Shown here: positions 1-5,810 of the stretch, piece by piece
Layout of the letters: the number at the start of each line of letters is the position of its first letter
Position numbering within the stretch: the stretch's first letter is position 1
DNA from: JBAYZQ01 sp041672385
Lineage (GTDB): Bacteria > Spirochaetota > Spirochaetia > Sphaerochaetales > Sphaerochaetaceae
DNA length: 5,984 nt
NCBI GenBank assembly: GCA_041672385.1
Contig: JBAYZQ010000139.1
Span: 1-5,984, forward strand
Direction: 5' to 3'
The notes under the pieces: model-generated
Told to the model about the DNA's origin: nothing
Database searches by the model: none
Seen by the model: only the letters and a program-made list of their open reading frames with translations
Position numbers and translations under genes: made by a program

Positions 1-12
1 ATAGAACTATTT

Positions 13-1041
13 TTACCTATGTCGATAGGTTTTAGTACTATCTCTAATTACCAGTTTTGTTGGAGAGTATAGAGTTCTAGGAAAATTAACTAGTTTCAAT
101 ACTCTTTTTACTAGAATTTCAATTGCATTAACAGCAATAAATTCCATTGGAATATTTACAGTTGTCAAAGGTGGATTAAGAAATTTTACCGAAGGAATAT
201 TATTAAAACCCATTAGGCTAACTTTTTCTGGAACTTTTATTTCATATTCCTTAAGCCGAGTCAAAACTCCCATAGCCATAGTATCATTACAAACAAAAAA
301 AGCAGATGGCAACTCTTTATGGTCAATAAGAATCTGAGTAGTAAGTCTTTCACCTTCAAAAAAGGAAATTTCTTTACCTTCATAAAGTAAAGACGAATCA
401 AAAATATTATGACTTTTCATAAATTCTATATAAGTGCTTTCACTTCTATAAAACCAATCCAATTCTTTTTGACCATTAATTGAAATTCCACCTAGAAAAG
501 CAATTTTTTTATGACCTAGTTTAAATAAATATTGTAAAGCTTGAAGGGAACCTAATTGAGTATTAACCAAAATTGAATCAAATTTAGAAGGTTTTGGGGA
601 AGAATCAATAAAAATTATATTATCTGATAATAACTCAAGGTTTTCTAATTGTTTATCTGAAAATTTTCCTATTGCAAAAACCCCATCAATTTTTTGTTCT
701 TTCTTAAAAGAAAACTCATTGTTCAAAACGTTAATTTCAACTGTTTGAATTGTATCTAATTTACATAATTTAGAAATGGCCATTGAAACATATAAATAAA
801 ATTGATTATTAAGGACTCTTTCTTCAGGATAAGAACCTACAATTCCAAAACAAACTTTCTTTTTAAGATGATAATTCTTTTTATAATCTTTTAATATTTC
901 AAGCTCTGCATCCATTGAAGCTTTTACAATATCTTTTTTTTGAGTATCGTCAATTGAAATAGAAGAGTCATAATTAAAAACGCCAGAAACTATTTCTGGC
1001 GTCGTTTTTATGGTCTTAGCAATATCTTTAATTGAACTCAT
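13..1041 (-). CDS. LacI/GalR-family transcriptional regulator
   Basis: This 342-residue protein has normal LacI-family length. It should bind DNA as a dimer through an N-terminal helix-turn-helix and sense a small molecule, usually a sugar, through a periplasmic-binding-protein-like C-terminal domain. The N-terminus (SSIKDIAK, then TTPEIVSGVFN at residues 13-23) aligns with the family HTH. The ligand domain begins near residue 60 and shows LGHKKIAFLGG, FFVCNDTMAMG and the C-terminal GFNNIPSVKFLNPPLTTV block, which resembles EbgR/MsmR/GalR-type regulators. Residue 20 is Gly where LacI has the DNA-contacting Arg22. I chose the ATG at 1041 because AGGTGG lies 4 nt before it and the protein then starts as the family does. 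A TTG at 1077 would add 12 residues without a ribosome binding site and would place the -10 element inside the gene. It sits 45 bp after the Cys-rich feo gene but has its own promoter. The effector and target genes cannot be told from the sequence. Confidence 0.93.
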   Translation of the reverse strand: MSSIKDIAKTIKTTPEIVSGVFNYDSSISIDDTQKKDIVKASMDAELEILKDYKKNYHLKKKVCFGIVGSYPEERVLNNQFYLYVSMAISKLCKLDTIQTVEINVLNNEFSFKKEQKIDGVFAIGKFSDKQLENLELLSDNIIFIDSSPKPSKFDSILVNTQLGSLQALQYLFKLGHKKIAFLGGISINGQKELDWFYRSESTYIEFMKSHNIFDSSLLYEGKEISFFEGERLTTQILIDHKELPSAFFVCNDTMAMGVLTRLKEYEIKVPEKVSLMGFNNIPSVKFLNPPLTTVNIPMEFIAVNAIEILVKRVLKLVNFPRTLYSPTKLVIRDSTKTYRHR

Positions 1042-1045
1042 TTTT

Positions 1046-1063
1046 CCACCTAAAGATATTATA
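1046..1063 (-). promoter_or_regulatory. Extended -10 promoter and ribosome binding site of the LacI-type gene
   Basis: On the minus strand TGTTATAAT gives a perfect -10 hexamer (1063-1058) with the TG of an extended -10. At the 17-bp position the -35 (TAGTAA, 1086-1081) matches only three of six consensus bases, as is common for extended -10 promoters. The Shine-Dalgarno AGGTGG is at 1051-1046, four bases before the ATG. Transcription would start near 1051, so the leader would be very short and begin at the ribosome binding site. The start position is inferred from spacing only. Confidence 0.6.
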
Positions 1064-1086
1064 ACAAAGTATGTCAAAAATTACTA

Positions 1087-1266
1087 TTATTTTTTTTGTG
1101 TAATATTGCTAAAATCAATATTACACATATCGCAAGAGCTACAGCCATTTTTATTACACATACTGCACATAGGTTTACCACTTTTTTTAGCCTTTATAAT
1201 ACGTTTTAAAGTAAAAATTATAAAGATTAAAATGGGAATAAGAAATACTAAGTCAATTAGTTTCAT
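1087..1266 (-). CDS. FeoB-associated Cys-rich membrane peptide
   Basis: This is a 59-residue peptide. One hydrophobic segment (about residues 4-20, rich in Ile, Leu and Phe) is followed by a basic stretch (KRIIKAKKSGK) and a tail with five cysteines at 34, 37, 42, 45 and 48, spaced CxxC-x4-CxxCxxC. This layout matches the FeoB-associated Cys-rich membrane protein family, found next to feoB in many low-G+C anaerobes. Its biochemical role is not settled, and metal binding or delivery by the thiols is an inference. The positive-inside rule puts the Cys tail in the cytoplasm. The ATG overlaps the feoB stop (ATGA), and GGAGG lies 7 nt upstream inside the last feoB codons, so translation is probably coupled. 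The frame closes with three consecutive in-frame stops (TAA TAG TAA). The last dozen codons coincide with a perfect inverted repeat. Confidence 0.87.
   Translation of the reverse strand: MKLIDLVFLIPILIFIIFTLKRIIKAKKSGKPMCSMCNKNGCSSCDMCNIDFSNITQKK
1097..1127. repeat. Perfect 12-bp inverted repeat upstream of the LacI-type gene
   Basis: The arms TGTGTAATATTG (1097-1108) and CAATATTACACA (1116-1127) are exact reverse complements around a 7-bp spacer. The repeat overlaps the 3' coding end of the Cys-rich feo gene and is centred about 60 bp upstream of the predicted LacI-gene transcription start. On the minus-strand transcript it is followed by a run of A rather than U, so it is not a normal intrinsic terminator. 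It could be a protein-binding dyad or an RNA hairpin protecting the 3' end of the feo message. Confidence 0.75.
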
Positions 1267-3401
1267 TTAATTACCTCCAGATATTTATTTTTTCTAAAAA
1301 TTAAATAAATCCAAACTGAAAATATTATAATTGCAAAAACAGTTAAAAAAGTAAAAGCACCTAATGTGAAGAATAAAGCTAGTTGATAGAAGATAAAACA
1401 CCAAGAATAAGAAAACACAACCAAATATCCAATAGAAAACCAACTCCATTTCTTACTATTCATTTCTCTTCGAATAGTTCCAACTGCAGCAAAACAGGGA
1501 ATAGTTAATAAATTAAATAGTATAAAGGACCAAGCTTGACTTGGAGTGAAAAACTGAGAAATACCACCTAATAAACTAAAATTACCTGAATCAACAACAT
1601 CAAGGGCAGTATTGCTTACATGGTACAATACGCCTAAAACCCCTACTACCTCTTCTTTCGCAACAAGTCCCATAACAGTTGCAACTGTTGCTTTCCAAGA
1701 ACCAAATCCAATTGGAATGAATATCCATCTCAATAAATTTCCGATATTTGCTAATAAAGAAATCTCAATATTATCAACCATTCTAAAGGAACCTTTAACA
1801 AACCCAAAGGAAGAAAAAAACCAAATTATAATATTTGCTAAAAGAATAATAGTTCCTGCTTTCTTAATAAAGGAAGAAACTCTTTCCCATGTATTAGATA
1901 ACAAATTTTTAAATCCTGGTATATGGTAATTTGGTAATTCCATTACAAATGGAGCAACTTCTCCTGCAAACATTTTAGTCTTTTTTAAGACTACTCCAGA
2001 AATTATTACACTTAAGACTCCTATAAAATAGGCTAAAGGCCCAACATACCAAGCATTATTAAACATAACACCTGCAAAAAGTGCTATTATTGGCATTTTA
2101 GCCCCACAAGGAATAAAGCTTGTTGTCATAATTGTAATTCTCCGATCTTTTTCATTTTCAATAGTTCTAGAAGCCATAATCCCTGGAATACTACAACCAC
2201 TTCCAATTAACAAAGGAATAAAACTTTTCCCAGAAAGACCAAATCTTCTAAAAATTTTGTCCATAATAAAAGCTACACGCGAAAGGTAACCAACATCTTC
2301 AAGAATAGAAAGAAGAATAAAAAGAACAATCAATTGTGGAACAAATCCCAAAACAGCTCCTACTCCACCAATAATTCCATTCGTAATCAAACTATTTAAC
2401 CAAGGAGATACACCAATATTTATAAACCAATTGGTAAGATTATCAATTATTAAAGAACCAAATAAAGTATCATTAGTCCAATCAGTAACAATTGAACCTA
2501 TCGTGGTTACACTAACATAATAAACTCCAAACATAATTATTATAAATATTGGTAGAGCCAAAATTCTATTAGTGACTACTCTATCAATTTTATCAGTGGT
2601 TTTTAGTTTGCCATATTCTTTCTTTTTCATAACTTTCTTAACAATTTTAGCAATATAATTATAGCGTTGATCTGTAATTATACTTTCGCTAGTATCATTC
2701 ATTTGTCTTTCACATTCTTCAATAAGTTTATTAAGTTCCTTTAAAACAATTGATGATAATTCTATTTCACTAATTACTTTTTCATCTTTTTCAAATACTT
2801 TTATTGAAGACCAAAATAAAAACTTATTTCCTAATTTTGGTCTTATAACTTCTTCAATTTTATTTAAAGCCATTTCAACTAAACCATAATAAACTTTAAC
2901 CTCTTTTGCATCTTTATCAGCAACTTGAATGGCTTCATTAACAATCTTATCCAATCCTTCGCCCTTTAAAGCCGAAGTTTCAATAATTTTACATCCCAAT
3001 TCAGCTGAAAGTTTATCAATATCAATTTTATCTCCATTCTTTCTCACAACATCAATCATATTCATTGCAATAACCATTGGTATACCAAGCTCAAGAAGTT
3101 GAATTGTTAAATAAAGATTCCTTTCTAAGTTGGTTCCATCTATAATATTAATAATTACATCTGGTTTATCTTTTACAAGATAATTTCTGGCTACCACTTC
3201 TTCTTGTGTGTAAGGCGAAAGTGAATAAATTCCGGGAAGATCTTGAATAATTATATTTTTATTCCTTTTATACTTCCCTTCTTTCTTTTCAACCGTAACT
3301 CCGGGCCAATTTCCAACATATTGACTGGATGCTGTCAAATTGTTAAACATAGTCGTTTTGCCGCAATTTGGATTTCCGGCAAGGGCAATTTTTAAACTCA
3401 T
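1263..3401 (-). CDS. feoB: FeoB, ferrous iron transporter with GTPase domain
   Basis: This inner-membrane protein takes up Fe(II), with its cytosolic GTPase domain needed for transport. At 712 residues it is full length. The G-protein domain shows G1 GNPNCGKT (9-16), the switch-I region GNWPGVTV (30-37, likely Thr36), G3 DLPG (54-57), G4 NMID (114-117) and G5 SALKG (from 143). A helical linker follows to about residue 280, and then the polytopic membrane part. Two Gate-type segments are recognisable: SGCSIPGIMASRT with Cys403, and IPCGAKMP with Cys432. A third conserved cysteine, Cys636, lies in TIPCFAAVG. These cysteines are typical of FeoB and are proposed to line the iron path. The start has GGAG six bases upstream, and a palindrome lies directly before that. 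A 42-bp gap separates it from the second feoA, and it overlaps the next gene by 4 bp. No key residue is missing. Confidence 0.98.
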   Translation of the reverse strand: MSLKIALAGNPNCGKTTMFNNLTASSQYVGNWPGVTVEKKEGKYKRNKNIIIQDLPGIYSLSPYTQEEVVARNYLVKDKPDVIINIIDGTNLERNLYLTIQLLELGIPMVIAMNMIDVVRKNGDKIDIDKLSAELGCKIIETSALKGEGLDKIVNEAIQVADKDAKEVKVYYGLVEMALNKIEEVIRPKLGNKFLFWSSIKVFEKDEKVISEIELSSIVLKELNKLIEECERQMNDTSESIITDQRYNYIAKIVKKVMKKKEYGKLKTTDKIDRVVTNRILALPIFIIIMFGVYYVSVTTIGSIVTDWTNDTLFGSLIIDNLTNWFINIGVSPWLNSLITNGIIGGVGAVLGFVPQLIVLFILLSILEDVGYLSRVAFIMDKIFRRFGLSGKSFIPLLIGSGCSIPGIMASRTIENEKDRRITIMTTSFIPCGAKMPIIALFAGVMFNNAWYVGPLAYFIGVLSVIISGVVLKKTKMFAGEVAPFVMELPNYHIPGFKNLLSNTWERVSSFIKKAGTIILLANIIIWFFSSFGFVKGSFRMVDNIEISLLANIGNLLRWIFIPIGFGSWKATVATVMGLVAKEEVVGVLGVLYHVSNTALDVVDSGNFSLLGGISQFFTPSQAWSFILFNLLTIPCFAAVGTIRREMNSKKWSWFSIGYLVVFSYSWCFIFYQLALFFTLGAFTFLTVFAIIIFSVWIYLIFRKNKYLEVIK

Positions 3402-3411
3402 ACATTTCTCC

Positions 3412-3425
3412 TTAGTTATAACTAA
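3412..3425. promoter_or_regulatory. Palindromic operator candidate before feoB
   Basis: TTAGTTATAACTAA is a perfect 14-bp palindrome in the 42-bp gap between the second feoA and feoB. Its last two bases run into the AAGGAG ribosome binding site of feoB. It shares the TTAGT-N4-ACTAA core with the palindrome upstream of the first feoA. A TATAAA at 3436-3431 could serve as a weak -10 for an internal promoter, but its -35 is poor. In RNA it would form a short five-pair hairpin with a UAUA loop beside the Shine-Dalgarno. Confidence 0.6.
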
Positions 3426-3443
3426 CTTTATTTATAAATTTTT

Positions 3444-3665
3444 TTATTCAACTTCTATAAGACTAGATTCAAATTTTCTAAGGCTTAATTCATACCCACG
3501 AACATTAACTTGCATGGGATCTCCCAACGGTGCTACCTTAATAACTTTTACCATAATATTCTTTGTAACTCCCATTTCCATAATTCTTCTTCTTAATAAA
3601 CCTTCGCCATTTAATTTGACAATTTTAACCAGTTCCCCTGGTTTTACACTATCTAAAGTTCTCAT
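3444..3665 (-). CDS. feoA: FeoA-family protein, second copy
   Basis: This is a 73-residue SH3-like FeoA domain protein, a small cytosolic partner thought to act on FeoB. The canonical core is visible: RRRIMEMGV at about residues 25-33, then APLGDPMQVNVRGYELSLR (45-63). That second segment is the hallmark of the FeoA type that normally sits directly before feoB. The ATG follows the stop codon of the first feoA with no gap, and its ribosome binding site (AAGGAG) lies in that gene's final codons, so the two are probably translationally coupled. It is clearly diverged from the first copy, so this is not a recent duplication. Assignment to the family is firm. Which copy contacts FeoB is not shown by the sequence. 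Confidence 0.95.
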   Translation of the reverse strand: MRTLDSVKPGELVKIVKLNGEGLLRRRIMEMGVTKNIMVKVIKVAPLGDPMQVNVRGYELSLRKFESSLIEVE

Positions 3666-3887
3666 TTACAACTCCTTTACTAAAATCTTATTTGCTGTAT
3701 CACGATTTAATGCTATTCTACTGTTCTTTACTTGTATTATTAAATTCCCATAAAGAACCGATATAATCTTAACAGGTGTACCTACTACAAAACCTAATTC
3801 CCCAAGATGTCTACGAATTTTGTCATTTCCGTTAATTTTTTTTATTGAAGAATCCTTGCCTATTTCATAAAATGCTAATGGAATCAT
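3666..3887 (-). CDS. feoA: FeoA-family protein, first copy
   Basis: This is a 73-residue SH3-like FeoA domain protein and the first gene of the feo operon. The motif RRHLGELGFVVGTPVKII (about residues 25-42) is the FeoA core. The C-terminal strand region reads YGNLIIQVKNSRIALNRD, the 'GNLI..VK.SR.AL' variant rather than the 'PLGDP..V.VRGY.LSLR' variant of the neighbouring copy. Two FeoA types in tandem before feoB are common in low-G+C anaerobes, and a division of labour is likely but unproven. AAGGAG lies about seven bases before the ATG. A sigma-70-type promoter and a palindrome over the predicted transcription start lie just upstream, so the operon most likely begins here and is metal regulated. 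Confidence 0.94.
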   Translation of the reverse strand: MIPLAFYEIGKDSSIKKINGNDKIRRHLGELGFVVGTPVKIISVLYGNLIIQVKNSRIALNRDTANKILVKEL

Positions 3888-3896
3888 AATTTCTCC

Positions 3897-3916
3897 TTGT
3901 TAGTCTCAACTAACAA
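3897..3916. promoter_or_regulatory. Palindromic operator candidate at the feo operon transcription start
   Basis: The arms TTGTTAGT (3897-3904) and ACTAACAA (3909-3916) are exact reverse complements around a 4-bp spacer, giving a 20-bp palindrome. It spans roughly +1 to +20 of the predicted feo transcript and ends against the GG of the feoA ribosome binding site, a classic place for repressor binding. The TTAG...CTAA half-sites resemble the outer part of the DtxR/IdeR consensus (TTAGGTTAGSCTAACCTAA) more than a Fur box. The identity of the binding protein is inferred. In RNA it would form an eight-pair hairpin with a UGAG loop. Confidence 0.65.
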
Positions 3917-3920
3917 AAAG

Positions 3921-3949
3921 ACTGTAACAAAATCACATATTTATGTCAA
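3921..3949 (-). promoter_or_regulatory. Promoter of the feo operon
   Basis: Reading the minus strand, a consensus -35 TTGACA (3949-3944) is followed after 17 bp by TACAGT (3926-3921), which matches four of six -10 bases. A TG one base before it makes an extended -10 (TGTTACAGT). Transcription would start near 3914, inside the palindrome. The site lies in the 89-bp gap after the kinase gene, and I see no convincing intrinsic terminator for the upstream genes there. Confidence 0.7.
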
Positions 3950-3976
3950 TCATGTTATTATTTTTTATAAAAATTA

Positions 3977-4894
3977 TTATTCAAAAAAACTTCCAACTTT
4001 ACTACAGGTAGCTTTTTTTGATCCACATTCTCCTGCAAATGATAAACATTGATCCAAAGAAAATTTTCTAAGAAGCCCCACTGCCAAACCCGCTGTAAAT
4101 GCATCTCCACATCCAACAGTATTAACAACTTTAACTTTTTCAACTTCTTTTTCTTGAAAATTTAAATCTTCATCCAAATACCATGTAGGATATTGACCTC
4201 TTGTAATTATACATCTTGCTTTATTATTTAAGTAAATTTCTTTCATTTTCTGAAAAGCGATATTTTGAATTTGTAAGTTTTCATCTTGTTCTAAAAGATT
4301 AGAATTTCCTAAAAAAGTGTCTGAAAATTCAGTTAGATTAACTTTAATGAACTCAGGTTTATATTTTAAGCTTTCAAACAGATCAAATCCTTTTACATCC
4401 AAGATTACTTTCTTTCCCTGCTCTTTGGCAATTTTTACCATTTCTGGTATAAAACTTTTACTATAACCAGGTGCTCTTGTTCCAGAAAACACAACGATTG
4501 AGAAATTTTCTAATGAGTCTTTATATTTTTTTAGAATCTTATTTCCTGTTTCATAATCAACTCTTTTAGGTTCCTGAATTAATTCAGTGGTTTTGTCATC
4601 ATTGAGTGTAACACAAGTTCTTATTGGGCTTTTACTATCTGCAGAAATAATTTTAACTTCATCTTTTAAAGCAAGTCGAATAAACTCCTCTACCCTTTCT
4701 CCACCAAGATGGGAAAGAAGAACAGCTTCTTCATTAAGTTGTTTTATCATCCTTACAACATTTACACCCTTTCCTGAAGCAAAATGATTGTAATTTTTAG
4801 TTCGATTTACTTCTCCCTTTTTAATGCTAGAAAAATTAAGGGTAATTTGAAAAGTCGGATTTAAACAAACTACTAATATTCTCTCTTTAACCAT
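3977..4894 (-). CDS. PfkB-family sugar or sugar-phosphate kinase
   Basis: This is a 305-residue cytosolic kinase of the ribokinase/PfkB fold, closest by motif to the 1-phosphofructokinase/tagatose-6-phosphate kinase branch (FruK/LacC). Such enzymes transfer phosphate from ATP to a sugar phosphate. Visible motifs are ASGKGVNVVR (39-48), the substrate/lid region with IRTCVTLNDDKTTEL, VVFSGTRAPG, ILDVKG, IKVNLTEF and the ATP-site signature NTVGCGDAFTAG, in which Asp264 is the predicted catalytic base. The N-terminal motif is LNPTFQITL, whereas FruK and LacC have NPxxD; the substrate-binding Asp is replaced by Gln16. The substrate may therefore differ from fructose 1-phosphate or tagatose 6-phosphate. 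It starts four bases after the transporter gene with AAGGA about eight bases upstream, so it belongs to the same transcript. No PTS or aldolase gene is in view to fix the pathway. Confidence 0.9.
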   Translation of the reverse strand: MVKERILVVCLNPTFQITLNFSSIKKGEVNRTKNYNHFASGKGVNVVRMIKQLNEEAVLLSHLGGERVEEFIRLALKDEVKIISADSKSPIRTCVTLNDDKTTELIQEPKRVDYETGNKILKKYKDSLENFSIVVFSGTRAPGYSKSFIPEMVKIAKEQGKKVILDVKGFDLFESLKYKPEFIKVNLTEFSDTFLGNSNLLEQDENLQIQNIAFQKMKEIYLNNKARCIITRGQYPTWYLDEDLNFQEKEVEKVKVVNTVGCGDAFTAGLAVGLLRKFSLDQCLSFAGECGSKKATCSKVGSFFE

Positions 4895-4898
4895 ATCC

Positions 4899-5801
4899 TT
4901 AGTCCTTATTCTTTAGATTATATCTAAACATTAAAAATGCCATTGAAAGAATAATTAAATATCCAAGAATACTTAAGCTATCAGGGTATTGTGAAAATAC
5001 AATAATTCCATATAAGGAAGCAAATATTATCTGAGAATAATCATAAATAGAAATTTCCCTTGCTTTTGCAAAGAAATAGGCATTAGTAATAAAATATTGA
5101 CCACCTAAAGCTGATATGCCTACGCAAAAAAGTAAAAAAAGTTGATGTAAATTCATTGGATTATAAAAAAATATCATATAGGGAGCTACTACAATTGTTG
5201 AAAAAGCCGAAAAAAATACAACAACAACAGAACTTTTTACTCCTGAGGAACGAAGTTTTCCTACAAATGCATAAGCACTTCCTGCACCTATAGCTCCTAG
5301 AAATCCAACAATTGCAGGAAAAGATTTGGCAAGATCAAAAGAAGGCTTTATTACAAAAAGGCTACCAATAAAGGCACCTATTATCATCAAAACCTGTTTT
5401 AGATTAACTTTTTCATTTAAAATTAAAAAACTAAAAATTATGGCAAAAAAGGGAGATAGTTTGTTAAGCATCGTTGCATCAGATAAATAAAGATGGTCGA
5501 CTGCGTAAAAATTACTAATCATTCCAATTGTTCCACAAGCAGACCGTAATAATAAGTACTTAAAGGTCCCTTGTTTAATTAATTTTTCTTTTTTGCCACC
5601 ATTTTTTGTTCGCTCTTTTCTTTCAGTATTAACCAAAATTGCAAAACCAAAGATAAAGGCAAAAAGATTCCTAAAAAAACTTTTTTGAAATACTGAAATA
5701 TCTCCAACTAAGCGTACGAACAAACTCATGGTAGCAAAACAGAAGCCGGCCAGTACTATACAAATAATACCCTTGACCTTCTGTTTGCTATCATAATTCA
5801 T
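4899..5801 (-). CDS. EamA/DMT-superfamily transporter
   Basis: This is a 300-residue integral membrane protein of the drug/metabolite transporter superfamily, in the usual ten-helix, two-EamA-repeat form. Repeat 1 starts at KGIICIVLAGFCFATMSLFVRL and ends with the hydrophobic block SPFFAIIFSFLILNEKVN, the characteristic 'P.....F....L.E' end of an EamA unit, followed by a further helix to about residue 155. Repeat 2 begins near FPAIVGFLGAIGAGSAYAFVGK and ends at IIFASLYGIIVFSQYPD and a final helix. Family members export or exchange amino acids, nucleosides, cofactors and other small metabolites. The substrate cannot be assigned here. The ATG is preceded directly by an in-frame stop. The nearest GGAG lies 15 nt away inside the end of ppdK, so translation may depend on ribosomes finishing ppdK nine bases upstream. 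It is probably cotranscribed with ppdK and the kinase gene. Confidence 0.93.
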   Translation of the reverse strand: MNYDSKQKVKGIICIVLAGFCFATMSLFVRLVGDISVFQKSFFRNLFAFIFGFAILVNTERKERTKNGGKKEKLIKQGTFKYLLLRSACGTIGMISNFYAVDHLYLSDATMLNKLSPFFAIIFSFLILNEKVNLKQVLMIIGAFIGSLFVIKPSFDLAKSFPAIVGFLGAIGAGSAYAFVGKLRSSGVKSSVVVVFFSAFSTIVVAPYMIFFYNPMNLHQLFLLFCVGISALGGQYFITNAYFFAKAREISIYDYSQIIFASLYGIIVFSQYPDSLSILGYLIILSMAFLMFRYNLKNKD

Positions 5802-5810
5802 TTAATTTAT

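Noticed and set aside
1072..1077. TTGACA as the -35 element of the LacI-type gene promoter
   Set aside because: It is only 8 bp from the TATAAT at 1063-1058, too close to work with it, and no -10 lies at 17 bp. The same TTG could open a longer reading frame but lacks a ribosome binding site.
1247..1261. ACTAA-N5-TTAGT near the start of the Cys-rich gene as a third operator
   Set aside because: The half-sites are in the opposite order to the feo palindromes and lie in coding sequence, so it is probably chance.
1010..1929. Plus-strand open frames at 1010-1270 and 1612-1929
   Set aside because: They lie opposite well-supported minus-strand genes, match no family I recognise and lack convincing ribosome binding sites.
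3922..3938. CRP- or Rex-like site TGTGA...TTACA in the feo promoter
   Set aside because: The half-sites are separated by five bases with one mismatch, which fits neither the CRP nor the Rex spacing, and they overlap the promoter spacer and -10 element.
3917..3976. Fur box in the feo promoter region
   Set aside because: No stretch resembles TGATAAT-N-ATTATCA closely enough; AT-richness alone gives the partial matches.
3952..3990. Possible terminator after the kinase gene
   Set aside because: Only A/T-only complementarity (ATTTTT/AAAAAT) is present, with no G+C stem followed by a U run, so readthrough into feo cannot be excluded but no terminator is supported.
3340..4787. Plus-strand open frames at 3340-3753 and 4587-4787 and the minus-strand frame 4143-3958
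   Set aside because: They are antisense to, or out of frame within, the feoA, feoB and kinase genes, whose protein motifs are unambiguous.
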